Assembly: GCA_018398815.1 (NCBI GenBank)
Contig: CM031614.1
Coordinates: 44,232,382-44,296,381 of the forward strand
Length of the DNA stretch: 64,000 nt
Reading direction: 5' to 3'
Source of the DNA: Conus ventricosus
Taxonomy: Eukaryota > Mollusca > Gastropoda > Neogastropoda > Conidae
In this document: positions 44,256-57,507 of the stretch, one piece after another
Numbering within the stretch: the first letter of the stretch is position 1
Layout of the letters: every line of letters begins with the position of its first letter
Notes under the pieces: model-generated
Told to the model about the DNA's origin: nothing
Databases searched by the model: none
Seen by the model: only the letters and a program-made list of their open reading frames with translations
Program-made: the position numbers and the translations under genes

Positions 44256-45569
44256 GAGCTCTCTTGTCTGATCTCTCACTTTACTGGCGATACAGTTGTT
44301 GCGATCACTTCTTTATTTTATTTCTCTATGAAAATTGACATAAAAATATCTCAAAATACAACTACGTAACAAAATTTTCTGTTCTTTGTGGTTCACTTCC
44401 AGTTGACTGTTTTACGAGGTATGGGAAACGGATTCTTCAGATACGATTCGGAAATGGCATCCAGCCTACGCACGCATGCTTCTCTGTAATCCATGTCAAA
44501 CGGGGATGGGTTTAAGTAACAATACATGGAAATCATCTGCCCACACCCAGAGATACATAGTGAGGGCTGAATAGTGGAAGAAAAAGACAAACATTTATGA
44601 CCGACTGATTGACTAACACTGTGATGATCAGACTTATACCCAACAGTACAAACGGAAAAAAAAATATCAAAAGATTAAAACCAAGTAATTGAACTGCTAC
44701 GGCTCGAGTTTTCCCCTATACTGTATACTCAGCCTGATGGATAAGTGAGCATGCAACTTCGAAACACTCAGAACTTCAGTTGTAATCATAAGCACAGTAC
44801 ACATCATCATTATCGGATCATTGTTGTCGTCGTTGTTGTTGAAGGATGAGTGGTTATCTCTGAATTACATACAAAATACCAGTTAAACTTGAAACTGCCA
44901 GCTGGAGAAGGAATAGAGGGTGGGGATGGGGGTGGGGGGTGTTGGGAAAGTTGGGAGGGATTGGGAGGATCGAATTAGCGAGTGGGTTATAAGATTCCCT
45001 TTTTTTTTGTTTTGTTGTTCTTGTTTTTTTGTTATCATGCACGGAAAGAAGCTAAACTTTGTATGTACAAGTTTAAGACTAAAACCCCGAATTTAGGCAC
45101 AGTCAAAAAGCTCTAGGAAGATTTTTTTTGTTTTGTTCGACCTTTCACTAGTTCATTAAAAAAAAAAAACGAGTTCCACTGTTGTTTTCATGTCTCCAGC
45201 TAGGTTTCTATGTTTACCTAGCCGTCCCACCCCTCCAGAACTTACTGATTTTTCAGATACCCTATTTCATTAGTGTGAGGGAACCCAGTATCTGACTGGT
45301 AGAAGTCATGGTTGAGGAGGGAAGAGAACTGCTCCAAAGAAGGAGCACAGACTACCTCCCTTGGGAGTCCGTGGGACTGTCGCAGGTTTCTTTTCTGCAG
45401 ATGGGTGGTTGGGGGTATTTGGTGCACCACGATGAGGCTGTAGCCGAGTTTATACAAGATGATCAGTGTGACCTTCCTTCTCATGTTGAATGGCTTCTTC
45501 AGCTCATTTCGTTATATGTGCAGGCTCTCACTGTTGTTACCATCAGACTCATCGTATGTCCTCTTTCAC
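44256..45569. other. Unique stretch without an assignable gene
   Basis: Open frames on both strands at 45,242-45,628 were examined. The plus frame (from ATG 45,308) reads plausibly but shows no family motif, and the minus frame is equally open. A T-rich run lies at 45,000-45,030 and an A run at 45,157-45,168. Nothing else is supported. Confidence 0.4.
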
Positions 45570-45570
45570 C

Positions 45571-45616
45571 AACACACACACACACACACAGAGTCACACA
45601 CACACACACACACACA
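45571..45616. repeat. (CA)n tract
   Basis: CA run with one GAGT break. On the minus strand it is a GU-rich tract just downstream of the AATAAA at 45,634-45,639, as expected for a poly(A) downstream element. Confidence 0.85.
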
Positions 45617-45633
45617 GCTACAATTTAGTAATC

Positions 45634-45639
45634 TTTATT
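45634..45639 (-). promoter_or_regulatory. Candidate poly(A) signal AATAAA (minus strand)
   Basis: TTTATT on the plus strand. It is followed, in transcript direction, ~20-60 bases on by a GU-rich tract. It could end the transcript whose last coding exon is 57,391-57,507. Other minus-strand AATAAA motifs occur closer to the stop codon (for example ~54,171, ~55,211), so this choice is inference. Confidence 0.3.
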
Positions 45640-46167
45640 TGTTCCATCATTTCAGTTTGACATCAACTATATTTGTCATTAAAAAAAAAAAAAATCAGTA
45701 TTACATTTCAACCTAGATTTCATTTAGTATAAAAAATGTCAGAAATTAGCACAGAGCATCTACAATTCTGGAGTGTATGCGAACAATAAGCAAAAGGATC
45801 AGATCCTGTACACAACCGACAGGCAGGCCGACGCATCCACAACACCTCTTCCCTCCGGTCTGAATCCATGCAATTGGTTACCACATCACAAGGAGAGAAA
45901 GGATATGCCAGGGGTTCCCTTTCCATCCCATTCTCAGTGATATGTTCTATGAGGGTCAAAATGAAATGCTACAGGCGATTTCTAAATCAATGACAGAAAG
46001 GGCAGCTTGCAATGTTTTGACAGAAAAGAGCTGTCATGATTTAAAAGGAGAACAACAACAACAACAACAAAAATAGGGAGGGGGGAGGGGGGGGGGGAAG
46101 ACAAATGATACTTATATATTGTCCATGACAATTCTCATGAAAATGAAATGATAGCATGTTCATGAGA

Positions 46168-46211
<44 letters not shown>

Positions 46212-48219
46212 CAACACAAATATAGTGTGGGAGCTTACAGTTTACAGTCAGCCATCCCAAAAGTAACACCAGTTTGATCATTTAATGAAGAATAGCATAC
46301 TCTTGAGTAAGTGTGTAAGTTCTTTCTTAGGGTATGGATGCTGTTCTCTTTCCTTTTCTCTCTCTCTCTCTTAATCTTTGAAATCCTCTTTGACTGTTTC
46401 ATTGTCACTGAACAGCCTTAAAGTTCTTTTGGCCGACTTCTATTCTGACATCTTTCATGTCAGTAGCACCCCCCCCCCCCTCCCCCCGCCTTCTGTTCTT
46501 TTCTTTTCACCCCTTTCTACTGCCGACACCATTTCCAGTTCTATGGCAATGTTTCTCAACGTCAAAACACTTCATGGAAAGCAGAATGACAGGACAGGGA
46601 ATCATAATTTCGCAAAACAACAACAAAATCTCTCAATTGTGACAAAAGAAGTGTAGTACCTGTCATCTTTGCAGCCCATCCTTCCCCCCCCCCCCCCCCA
46701 CCCCCCAATGCAATTCATTGGCGTCAATTATTCTGCACCTTTTAGATGGGTTCTTTTTGTTGTAAAGTATTTAGCAAAAACAATTGTGAAGTATTTAACC
46801 AACACACACGTATTCCAAAATTCTTGATGTTTCAATCATCAGACTGTAGGAGATCTTTCTTCCAGTACTGCTGCTGCTATTACAGGGCACGAAGCAATCA
46901 GATTCTATACAACCAATAATCCACAGAAATGAAAACTAAGCCTGAGGTTATCAATTTACAAGACACTAAGCTCAAGCACACAGGCAAAACAGCATTTACA
47001 TCATTCCTGGATCCAGACAGAGCATATGCGTGCGCAAGACAGAAAGACAGCTCATGCTTATATTTCTCTTCATTACACATACACACTTTTGGATGCATGT
47101 ACTAAACAGGATGTTGATGAAATAAGTTTGTGTTTATTCTTCTGGTAACTTCACATCTATGATTTGGATGTCTGTTTTAAAGCACATTACAGCTGAAGGT
47201 TCACTTTACGCAGACATGCATGTTAACTTCATCTGATGAATGAAATACAACTCAATGGTCTGGTACACTATACTCTGATCTTCCTAACAACTGATCGCAT
47301 ATAGGACACACAAACTCACTGTAGTTTGATCCATAAACTCTCCCATCTTTTTGACAACTCATTGCAAATACTGAACACACAAACTCATGGTAGCATTATC
47401 CATAAACTCATGAAAAATAAATGCGTAATAAAATAGAAATCTGGTAAAAGCAAGCAAACAAACACACACACATGCACACACCAAAAAGCAACTCTGAAAA
47501 AAATATTATCTTTGACCTATAAATACAAAAATTACTGACAAGATTCTGTGCAACAATACATTCCTTTTCATCTGAATTACATCATACTGAAAGCATACTC
47601 TACAATTTCTTAACAATGTTTGACATGAAGAGGAAATGACAATCACCAAGTTTCTTTATCATCCCATTCCTGCAAATGAGCAAGAATCACAACCATGCCT
47701 AAACACAATAAATGTTGTTCCACTTCCATATTCTGCTATGTTCACTCATCACTAAGTCAAAAAGTTAGCTTCCCTTATAAAATGCATGACAATTCAACAA
47801 CAACCTGTAACTTGACTTTACATACAGGTTTAATCAATGAAAACACTTTATAAGAAAACCAAAGCTTTAAAAATCAAAACAATACATAAACCACAACCCT
47901 CAAGAACTGCAAATACCTGTACAAAGGTTCACAACAAACATGAGCAGTTAACTGTAGCATGTAGCACATATATCACAAAAGATGGAATTGATCAAAACTG
48001 ATCAGATCCCACTGTTTCTGAAATGCTCTACACACAATGGGCTGTACAAACAAGTAGCACAGCATGTGAACAGGGCATGTCAGCATGCATGTCACAGTTT
48101 GAAATGGGTAACAGACCAAGGCAATTGTTAGATTCGCACAAGAAAAAGACAGACAGCTGTTTTCTTATCACTAAACGTGAGAGACTGACCAATGATATAT
48201 CTCTAGGCACAGAAAAGAC

Positions 48220-48725
48220 TAACAATCTGAAAGATATATGTCTCTCATCATTACTAGCCTTAGGAGAGACTGTCTACGATCTGACAGAGATGTAGGCCAT
48301 CCCTAGTCACAGAGGAGACTGTCTTTCATTTTAACAATCTGTCTGATGTGTACCTCATCACCCGCTGCAGGAAACTCATCATCTCCCTAGCCACAATAAA
48401 TACAGACACTCTGACAGATAATATCCTGTCGCTAGCCATTGGAGAAACTAACAATTTGACAGATGATGTATCCCATCACTACCCATTGGAGAGACTGTCA
48501 ACAAACTGACCAATGTTTCTGCTATCACTAGCCATATGAGACTATCAATCTGACTATCATTGTGGATAATGTCATGCAATAGGAGAAAACCATATAACAA
48601 GCTGACAGATGTGCTTGCCATCACCAACTGTAGGCCAGGCTGTAAAACTATAGGACAGTTATGTATCTCATCACCAGCCTTACAGTGACTGTCTACAATC
48701 TGACCTGTATATGATATCACTTGCC
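48220..48725. repeat. Old minisatellite, ~50-60 bp unit (part 1)
   Basis: Diverged copies of a unit reading roughly ATCTGACAGATGTGTATC, CCATCACTAGCCAT and GGAGAGACTGTCTACA recur about nine times. Divergence between copies is high. Confidence 0.7.
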
Positions 48726-49470
48726 AGAGAAAAAAAAAAAACATTTAAATTACAGGGACTGTGGTAACTGGTACTTGCTGATAAAACACCATTTGCAAAA
48801 GCAGAATATTGACATTTTTATGAGATGCCAGTCCCATGGTCTGGTTTATCACGCTGGAACCGGCAGCTACATAGTACATAGCAGCAGAGGCTGCTTCACA
48901 ATGAAAACATCTAATGATCAATGTATACCGCTAATGATCTATGTATACCTTAATTTTTAAGGCACCGTATGAATCATGATCAAATCAAACTAGTTCAGTT
49001 CCACTGCTTTGTTCGTAGTGGCATTTTGAGGTCAGTGCTTTACATTACATTGAGGCCTACGTCATGTTCTTTTGGTTCTGACACTAAATAAAAAATGCCT
49101 GCTCTTTCTTCTCTAAAAAGACTGCAGTGCCGTCAGCCGTCATTGAATTTTTCATGATCTAGACCCGAGACCGCTACAGAAGGGGGAAACCAACAAAAAT
49201 CAATACTTTCCTCAGCAACAAACAAGCAAAACCAGATTCTGATGGTGTGGAAAAAAGTACAAAGGTCAAGTCCCCCATCACCTTTAACAGACTGTGGTAA
49301 AATGCAATCCTGTCCTGGATCCCTGTTTCAGCATACAGATGTCGTATGTTGTCACTGGTTTTCTGCTTCTCTGGGACAGGTTCTGATACTGGTTGTTATG
49401 GGACAGAGTTGGGAAGTCAGTGCGGTGACCGTTTTTCAAAATTCCCACCATGATCACTGCATCCAACAAC
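48726..49470. other. Unique stretch between the two old minisatellite parts
   Basis: A run of A at 48,729-48,740, otherwise ordinary sequence. No gene recognised. Confidence 0.4.
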
Positions 49471-49820
49471 CTGACAGATGTTGATGCATCCCTAACTACA
49501 TGAAAGGGTGACTAACATTAGTAACGACCTGACAGGTATGTATCCCATCATAAATTGTTGGCGAGATGATTAATCTGACACATGTGTATCCCATCATAAA
49601 TTGTTGGTGAGATGAATAATCTGACAGATATGTATCCCATCATAAATTGTACGGGAGGCCGACTATTTAACACATGTGTACTCCATCATCGGCCTTAGGA
49701 GACTGTCTACCATCTGACAGATGTGTATGCCATCACCAGCCATAAAAGAAACTGTCTATAATCTGACAGATGTGCATCTCCATCACTAGCGGTAGTCCTG
49801 ACAGACTGCCTAACAAGCTG
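49471..49820. repeat. Old minisatellite, ~50-60 bp unit (part 2)
   Basis: Same family as 48,220-48,725. A locally younger triplet contains TATCCCATCATAAATTGT (~49,541, ~49,588, ~49,631; spacing ~45 bp), then older copies with CATCACCAGCCATAA and CTGTCTATAATCTGACAGAT. Confidence 0.7.
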
Positions 49821-49929
49821 ACATTGTAACTCAACAACTGCTAATGAAGTCAGATCCCCCCATCAGACAGCTGGATAGATGACTACCAGGATCCCCAGCA
49901 ATCCTTGCTATACAACACTCACTGCGGAA

Positions 49930-50748
49930 AGAGGCCATTGGCACTGTTTGTCTGACAGGCCAGAGGCATCACGAGTGTCTAAGACAGGTCGGTGGCACTG
50001 TCAGTGTGTGAGAGAGACCAATGGCACTTTCAGTGTCTAAGAGAGGCCAATGACACTGTCAGTGTTTGAGAGAGGCCAATGACACTGTCAGTGTATGAGA
50101 GGCCAATGACACTGTCAGTGTTTAAGAGAGGCCAATGACACTGTCAGTGTTTAAGAGAGGCCAATGACACTGTCAGTGTTTAAGAGAGGCCAATGACACT
50201 TTTAGTGTTTGAGAGAGGCCAATGACACTGTCAGTGTTTGAGAGAGGCCAATGACACTGTCAGTGTTTGAGAGCTCTAGGCCAATGACACTGTCAGTGAT
50301 TGGTAGAGGCAAATGGCATTTTTAGTGTTTGAGAGAGGCCAATAACACTGTCAGCGTTTGAGAGGCCAATGACACTGTCAAAGTTTGAGAGAGGCCAATG
50401 ACACTGTCAATGTTTGAGAGAGGCCAATCGCACTGTCAGTGTTTGAGAGAGGCCAATGGCACTGTCAGTGTTTGAGAGAGGCCAATGGCACTGTCAGTGT
50501 TTGAGAGAGGCCAATGACACTGTCAGTGTTTGAGAGAGGCCAATGACACTGTCAGTTTTTGTGAGAGGCCAATGACACTGTCAGTTTTTGTGAGAGACCA
50601 ATGACACTGTCAATGTTTGAGAAAGGCCAATGATACTGTCAGTGTTTGAGAAAGGCCAATGACACTGTCAGTGTTTGAGAGAGGCCAATGACACTGTCAG
50701 TGTTTGAGAAAGGCCAATGACACTGTCAGTGTTTGAGAGGCCAATCTT
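49930..50748. repeat. Minisatellite, 29-bp unit GAGAGAGGCCAATGACACTG TCAGTGTTT
   Basis: About 27 tandem copies with low divergence in the middle. Variants: GAGAGGCC (shortened), GGCACT for GACACT, GTTTTTGT for GTGTTTGA. The edges are more diverged, as expected for arrays that turn over in the centre. Confidence 0.92.
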
Positions 50749-53686
50749 GCCAAGAATTTGGACAGTTCAGGTAACAGCTGTCTACCGTCAGTTGTTTTTT
50801 GTTTTTTCATTATATGAACATGAATTTTACACCATTTACCATAACCACACCATTCCTATCATTCTCATGAACCGTTATTCCATTTTGTTTCTGAACCATG
50901 TACACTTAAGTAAACCATAAAAACTTAAGTACTTGCTGACAAAAAATCTTTGCTGATTTAAAAGAACTTGGAAGGCTATGTAAATATACTGTCACGATTT
51001 TATGAACCAACTCAGTAGGTAAATCTATGTAGCCATGTGAAAACTGTTTTAAGTCTTGTGTTAGTCAACAAGGCTGCGACAGACTGGAGTCAGGATGAAA
51101 AATCCAGCAAGCATGCTAGTACATGCCAGGTCCAGAAAAGATATGGTCTTCTTTTCCCCCATCAAATCTGACAAGCATGATCCTATTCCTACTATGGTGC
51201 TATGCCCTGGAGTACAGAGTGGTGGAATACGGATTCATAATATATAAACATCACTCAGCTTATAACTAAGATCTTGACAATAGTAAATATATGCACAACT
51301 GTATTACATCACCCAGCTGTTCAGTTCTTTCAAGGGAAAAAAACAACTCCCTTCTGCCTTGATCTGATCTTTAAAAGAGTAGTGAAGCTATGCTTATGTT
51401 ACTGGTTAAAGAACTCACTTTCAAGTGCGTTACTACTATAATCAATCCTGCAAGCACAAACAGCATTCCTCTGTACAAGAAAGTTCCACATCACTTTGGC
51501 ATAGAAAAGCATCCGCTTATGCTACTTGGAGTTTGGTGGGAGAAACGAATATCAACAACAGTCGTCATCAGAAGAAAGATGCCGCAAGATACACAAACTC
51601 AACAGTTCCTGATCAGGTTCCCTCCTTGTGGAGGGGACAGAGAACACAGCAGAAGAGAAAGGTCGGAAAATCCTTGAGTGCATCCATTTCCTTGCTTTTT
51701 TTTGGAGGGGTTCAACAATAACAAGATGCAGAGAACAGCACAAGAGGAAAGAACAGGCCCCACCACTGGCCAGCACAACCTTCTCTCTCCACTGACTGAA
51801 CTGACAACGAAGCACATTTTAGCATGACAAAAAGGAGACATCCTGTACACACAAGAAGAGCAGCACATCAGATTCATCTGTCACAAGTCACCTCAGATTT
51901 CTGAGCACATTCGGCCACCATTCATCCGCTCCCTTTCTTGCAGAGCGCACAGCATGCACGCTTCTTAGAGTACAGGATAGTCACACATCAGCAAGCTACA
52001 TCAGCACAGAATAAATAGGATCCTGTATACATAGTAATCACATCCTCCAGCCAGGAACCAGCTCACTGTACACATACAAACCAAAGCAGCAACAATACCA
52101 ACAAACATGATATTTTGAAAATTCAACAAAAACACCCAGAACATTCCGCTTGCCGTGTGCAGACTCTAACGTGGCCGGCAAATGTACCCACCTCCGTTTG
52201 TTTCTCATTTCTGGCTTTGCCAGCAAGCCCATCTTCACTGGCTCACACTAATTCAGCCAACGCAAAGCTCTTCACCCAAACACCTCATTTGGTTCAAGTG
52301 GTCAGAGTGGATTCCTTGCACATGCTCCTCCCGCACCTAGAGAACAGTACCCTCCGCCATAAAGGCAACTGGTCAACACTTCTGCTGCTGCATGTACTTC
52401 ACTCTTGGAACACTCTTTACACTTGCCGTTGTGTGAAAAAAAAGTACTGCTTTTAAAATTCAAGAACTCGTGACTGTGATCAGAAGAGATAAATGGAGAA
52501 TATATAAATGCCCTGCCGTTTACTTCTATCCCTCAAGTTTCCCTGTCAATAGGGATGTCCGAGAATTACCCTTCCACCTGTCAATACAGATCTCTCAAAT
52601 AGACCCTGTATCTCCGTCCTTTCAAACTACCTCAGGTCTCTGTATAGAACACTACTCCAAGGTACAAACAAGTAAAGTTCAGCAACAAACTATTGTGCAT
52701 GTTCTTCCACTCCTGGTCCTCTGTTGTGAAGGGCACCCTTAAGTCAAACTGCAGAGACTTTGGGAACCTGGACCTTCTCCAGACAAAACACATCACCACT
52801 GGACGTGTGTATCTTCACAGTAATGCACTGGGAATGACACAGTCTGTACACAGTCTCCTCCGTTTTCCTCCTGAACTTGTCGATCCACAGTGTCGGCAGC
52901 ATGTCTTCCTTTTCTGTAGTGGTAACGCTGCTACATATCTGCTTATTTCAGAATGTAGCTTTTTTTTCTGAGCAACCAGGACTGGTCTGTTGTGTCTATT
53001 ATACAAAGTCATCTGTGATGTCATTGGTGTTGGTAACAAACTGATATTGATCAAGTCACTCATCACAGCCCACCTCATAACCATGCACATAATCTGATTC
53101 ATAGCATTGAGCACAATCATCTTCCACGCTGAAGAAGAACGCAGTAAACGTAAGTGAAAAATCCATTCACCCTCTGATCAACCACACTGGCTGTCTCTGA
53201 ACAGCGGTCCTGGCCAGCTCACCTTAGAATTTCTTTTTGTGGTCTGTGCTGAATAAATGGGAAAACTGAACACTTCACACAAACTGTTCTAAGATGAAGA
53301 TAATGCAATACATACTTGATCTGATTAAAATCATTCATGATGATGTGACTGTTTCAAAAGCTGCTCAATATCCATTGCATTAACTTAAGCCATATTATTC
53401 TAATGCCACACAATAACATACATGTCTAAGTAGGCATATCTGTTACATCTTATGATTACCCCAGTGATACAAATGACAGTATCACCATCAAAGCAATAAA
53501 GACGCACCTAAAAAAAACAAAACTAATAGTAGGCTCTAAATTGCAGCAATCTTTGGAATACCCACAGAAAAAAACATACTGCCACATAATTAGCTTCTGG
53601 CAGGTCATCAGGTAATTTTCCTGCAAGACCTTGTGATCATGAAATGTACTCTGAAAAGAAATGGCCAAAAGCATCATACGCATACT

Positions 53687-53717
<31 letters not shown>

Positions 53718-56190
53718 CACAGCTGTTGCTAAAGAAAAGAAAATCAAAAGTTTTAAAACTAATCATCAAAAACCCGGATGACTGCAGTTTCATGGGTGCA
53801 ACTGCTCAAGACTGAAGAACTAGTTGGGGTCCATGAGCCTTCTGCACACTGGTTTGGTTCAGGGGCAGCTTCTTTCTCACTACCATCTTACAGAGAAACA
53901 CAAACTGCATGCTTATGTTCAACAACCAACAGTGCTTTGCTCCAATAGGTTTTCCTGGATAAGAAAGTTCCTTTCAGCTTAGAAAAGATAAACGTTTCCT
54001 TGCACATTTTCTACCGACATTTCTTTTTGCCCCTTTCTTCTTGTCTTTGTTTTCTTCTTTGTTTTCTTTTTTCTTTTTCTTTTTTGATAATCTGACAGAA
54101 TATCTGTTTCTGGAAATTCCAAAAATGACAGGTTTCTGTCGAAACAGAAAGTAGTTGTGCCCATGCAGGTTTTATTTTTTGTTTTTGCTTTTTTTTAACC
54201 ACAATAAAGACATAAGAATAATTGGTATATATGTGGTATAAAGAATGCATTGACCTATCAGCGGAGATTCCATAAATTGTAAAATTTTCACATAGCGTAG
54301 CTGCCAACCTGCTGCAATCAAATTTCAGGAACCAGGGTGGGCTGACGAAGGGCAGTTGGCTCTTGGCTCAGCGCATTTTTAACCCCTACTGCTTTAGCTG
54401 ATTATTGTGGGACTTAAAAACAAAATGCGCTTTCCACAACATATGATAACCAGAATCTATAAAATAACATTCAGGCTTTATTCTGCAACACTACCTATCA
54501 GTCCTATGATTTAAAAACGACCCTCAAGATTTTAAACAAAACTCAGAAATTGTGGATATTTACACAAAATCTGGGACATTGTGAACGATTTCTAAAGTAG
54601 GGGCATTCCAGAAAAATTGTGATAAATTGGCAGCTATAATAAATACCTTGTCAGAAAATATTAAGAACCTAACCGTTACAAAAAAAAACCAACAGTGATA
54701 TACATGTATATAAATGCTGCGGTAATAATACTGGTTACAACTTATACACACAGGCTTTCCTAGTTGTACTGTTTCAATACCCTCAGCATTGTATTTCAGT
54801 TTCACATCTTTTTTATGTTATCCTTCCATCAGAAGTTTTGTTCTTCCTCAGAGAGACCCCTCACCCTACTTAATACCAACAACTGTATGAAATGATTTTT
54901 TACCCAACTGACAATTTTGCAGATCCAGCATCTGAAGGCTCGCTGTACTTTATACCAATGCTACTGCACCTATGGAAATTTTACCTGGTGACCTTTGACC
55001 CTACTGAATTTCTAATATCCAGTGATACAGTCAGTTTTAGAAGAAGAAACGTTCAAGGTCTTGAGATATAATTTTCCTCGTCATTCCTCTCACATGCATT
55101 GAAGAAACTTCAGTTTCTACTGCATCCTGTTTGAACGCATGATATTCTTGATTTAACAATCCCCCCAAGTTTTCCAAGTCCGTTACAGCTCTTCAATGCC
55201 ATTCTTGTCTTTATTTACTAGCTTTATAACAGTACACATACTGTGATCTTGAGCCATTCAGGAATTTCCAGTTATTTAACTTTTCCGTAAAATACATTTG
55301 GGGTGTTTCTGATCATTTTGTCTAATTGACAGCTTCTTTTTCATGCAGCCAATCTGACAGCAAGTCAAACACAGCATCCATATGCATAAACATCTTTTGA
55401 ATAATATTACACTTATCAAACCTTTCCTCTCCATTATTGCTGATTTATTGCTTTTAACAAGTTCTCTGACTGGTGTTGAAAACTTTGATTAGCAGGGAAC
55501 AACAGACATGCAACACACGCACTGCGCATATACACCTTCACTTCAGATATACACTACCCAAGTGGGTATACCATCTACAGACACAAGCTATGACAAAGAA
55601 CTGAACAAAAGCCAAAATACTAGCCACAAAGACAGCGCATGTAGCAGGGTTTAACCAAGCTGCCAAACTGTAAACCACACAAAAAAAATTAAACAAGAGA
55701 AAATGTACAGATGCAGCCAGAAAGAAAGAGTGCCACAATGAACTAAACATGAAGTGCAACAGTGCAGACAGACCTGCACAACGGACCCACAGCGCATGTT
55801 CCTAATTGTGGGCCGACCACTGCACGAGGTCTTTTCCTACACAAATGCAGCAGCTGTCAGCCTCACGCTTTAAATGTCACAAACTGAAAGTTGTTGCATG
55901 AAAACCGCTCAGGTCTCATTTCTGAAGACAACCTGACTTTTGATCTGTGAATAAGTCCCGACATCTAGCCAAAAGACAATCCATGGCTGATCTGTGTATA
56001 TGCGATCTGTTACATGTCTCTCAAACTTCTTCTAAGTTGTTGTGAAAGCATTCTGTCACGATCCCTATATTGTCACTTGTCTCTGACCCCTAAACATACT
56101 CATTCTGTTACTGAACCGAGTTTTTGTTTTACAGACTGCAACAGACTGCTACAGTCCAGGACCAAACTACTGAATTGGCTTTCTTTGTTA
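50749..56190. other. Long unique stretch
   Basis: No coding exon, RNA gene or transposon that I can support. Open frames such as 51,390-51,721 (+), 52,115-52,456 (+) and 52,470-52,971 (+) lack motifs and splice context. It may belong to the putative 3' UTR. Confidence 0.4.
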
Positions 56191-56345
56191 GGGGTGGGTG
56201 TGTGGGTGGGTGGGGGGGGGGGGGGGAGGTTAAGGGTGAGGGTGAGGGTGGGTTGAGGAGGGTAGGCGGGTGGATGAGGGAGGGTGAGGAATGAGAGGGG
56301 GTGGGGGAGTGGGAGGAGAGAGGGAGAAGGGGGAGGGGGAGGGTC
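56191..56345. repeat. G-rich tract (GGGTGA/GGGAG repeats)
   Basis: About 150 bp of nearly continuous G with GGGTGAGGGTGAGGGTGGG and later GGGAGTGGGAGGAGAG blocks, after a G run at 56,211-56,226. Many G-triplets close together make G-quadruplexes possible on the plus strand. Confidence 0.85.
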
Positions 56346-57390
56346 ATGTGAATTTTCATTTTACAAGTTCAGATGGAAGATCAGCAGTCAATTCTCAAGT
56401 GTCTGTAGTATTCACTGCACACTTCTGGTACAGTTTTGGCGTTGGCATCTGTGATAAGGACATGCCCCCCAGTGTGAACACATGGAGATAAAGCTGATCA
56501 GGTGGAATTGCTCCACACAGGAAGGACAGCGGATGGCCAGACCGGTCAACACGGGAAGGGTGGACAGAAAAGAGAAACTGGAGAAGGGCTCTGAATGAAC
56601 TCAGGGCTACGGATGATACATGCACTTCCAGATCGTTCATTTCAAAGAGTGGACAGGGAACAACACAGCATGCATAAGGAAGGAGGAACCCACTGGAGCT
56701 CGAGTCTCATGCAGGCCTGGTGGGTGGTGTGTGATGCGGACAGTGGTCACGGTGTGGAGCTGAAGATCCCAATCCCTGTATTGGTCAGTTCTACTCTACC
56801 TGACTGCACCTGGCCATGGTGACGAGGCCCACAGCTGGCGGCCAACACAGGACCTTGGGTCACTCTGATACAGCTATGTGGGTCCTGATCACACACACAA
56901 TGCTGAGCCACTGGAACAGCAGGCTAAGGGTCACAATGGAATTGGTGGGTGGCGATTCCCACAAGAGGCTTAACGCAGCTGGAAAGTTCTATCATATTGT
57001 CAGGTATGTTCGGTTACTACAGCGTCACCCTTTTTCCATCCCAGCGCTCTACGACAGAACACTGCCATAACCAGCCAGGGATGGCTTCACCACTAGGCCA
57101 CACACCCTCGTTACCTTTCACCACCTCCATAAAGCACTCTTGTACTCCTGGCGAAGCCGACACAGACACGCACACCGGCAAACACACACAAAAGAAGGTG
57201 GTCTCAGCAGATATCTCAGGGGGGGGGCAGCATCACACTTGTGTTGTCCTCTTACAGGTCCAAAGTAGAAAAAAAAGAAGAAAAAAAAAAAGGCAGAACA
57301 AAAGGTAGTCTTCATAGAGGACGCTGGACAGAAGAAGCACAAGGTGTCACACCCAGGAGTCGGCACCGCCCTGACCCCCTGATCCGTCCA
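56346..57390. other. Unique stretch, probable 3' UTR proximal part
   Basis: Directly follows the terminal exon in minus-strand direction. Contains a G run (57,220-57,227) and an A/G-rich tract (57,267-57,291). The plus-strand frames at 56,595-57,308 have no motif. Confidence 0.4.
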
Positions 57391-57507
57391 TCATGACCCC
57401 TGTCTGGCGTAGTCGTCGTTGCGTCGGCGGCCCTTGTTGACTTGTGCATAGAGAGGTTCAGGCACTGTGGTCAGTTCCTGGGAGGAGTGGTCAGGCTCTG
57501 AGGCTCC
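57391..57507 (-). CDS. Terminal coding exon of an unidentified host gene
   Basis: Minus strand: acceptor with CTGATTGCAG immediately before 57,507, then 38 open codons and TGA at 57,393-57,391. The peptide begins GASEPDHSSQELTTVPEPLY and contains PLYAQVNKGRRRNDDYARQG before the stop. An acidic/Ser-rich start, a YAQV motif and a basic RRR-DDY end look like the cytoplasmic C-terminus of a signalling or adhesion protein; YxxV motifs are typical SH2-binding or sorting sites once phosphorylated. The gene itself is not recognised. The donor of the previous exon lies beyond this window or within it, undetected. The exon frame assumes phase 0. It is the only host-gene exon I can support. Confidence 0.6.
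   Translation of the reverse strand, partial: GASEPDHSSQELTTVPEPLYAQVNKGRRRNDDYARQGS

Larger units (their letters stand above)
45634..57390 (-). other. Possible very long 3' UTR of a minus-strand gene
   Basis: Between the terminal coding exon's stop (57,391) and the 45,634 AATAAA there is no recognised transposon protein, in contrast to the rest of the window, and no supported coding exon. The content is AT-leaning unique sequence with small tracts (GA 46,168-46,207; poly-C 46,470-46,487 and 46,685-46,705; CA 53,692-53,716) and the minisatellites listed below. The poly(A) choice is unproven, so the UTR could be far shorter and the rest intergenic. Confidence 0.3.

Noticed and set aside
45242..45628. 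Possible coding exon on either strand
   Set aside because: Both strands are open, with no domain, no clear splice pair and no way to choose.
49930..50748. CRISPR-like array of 29-bp repeats
   Set aside because: Head-to-tail units without spacers.
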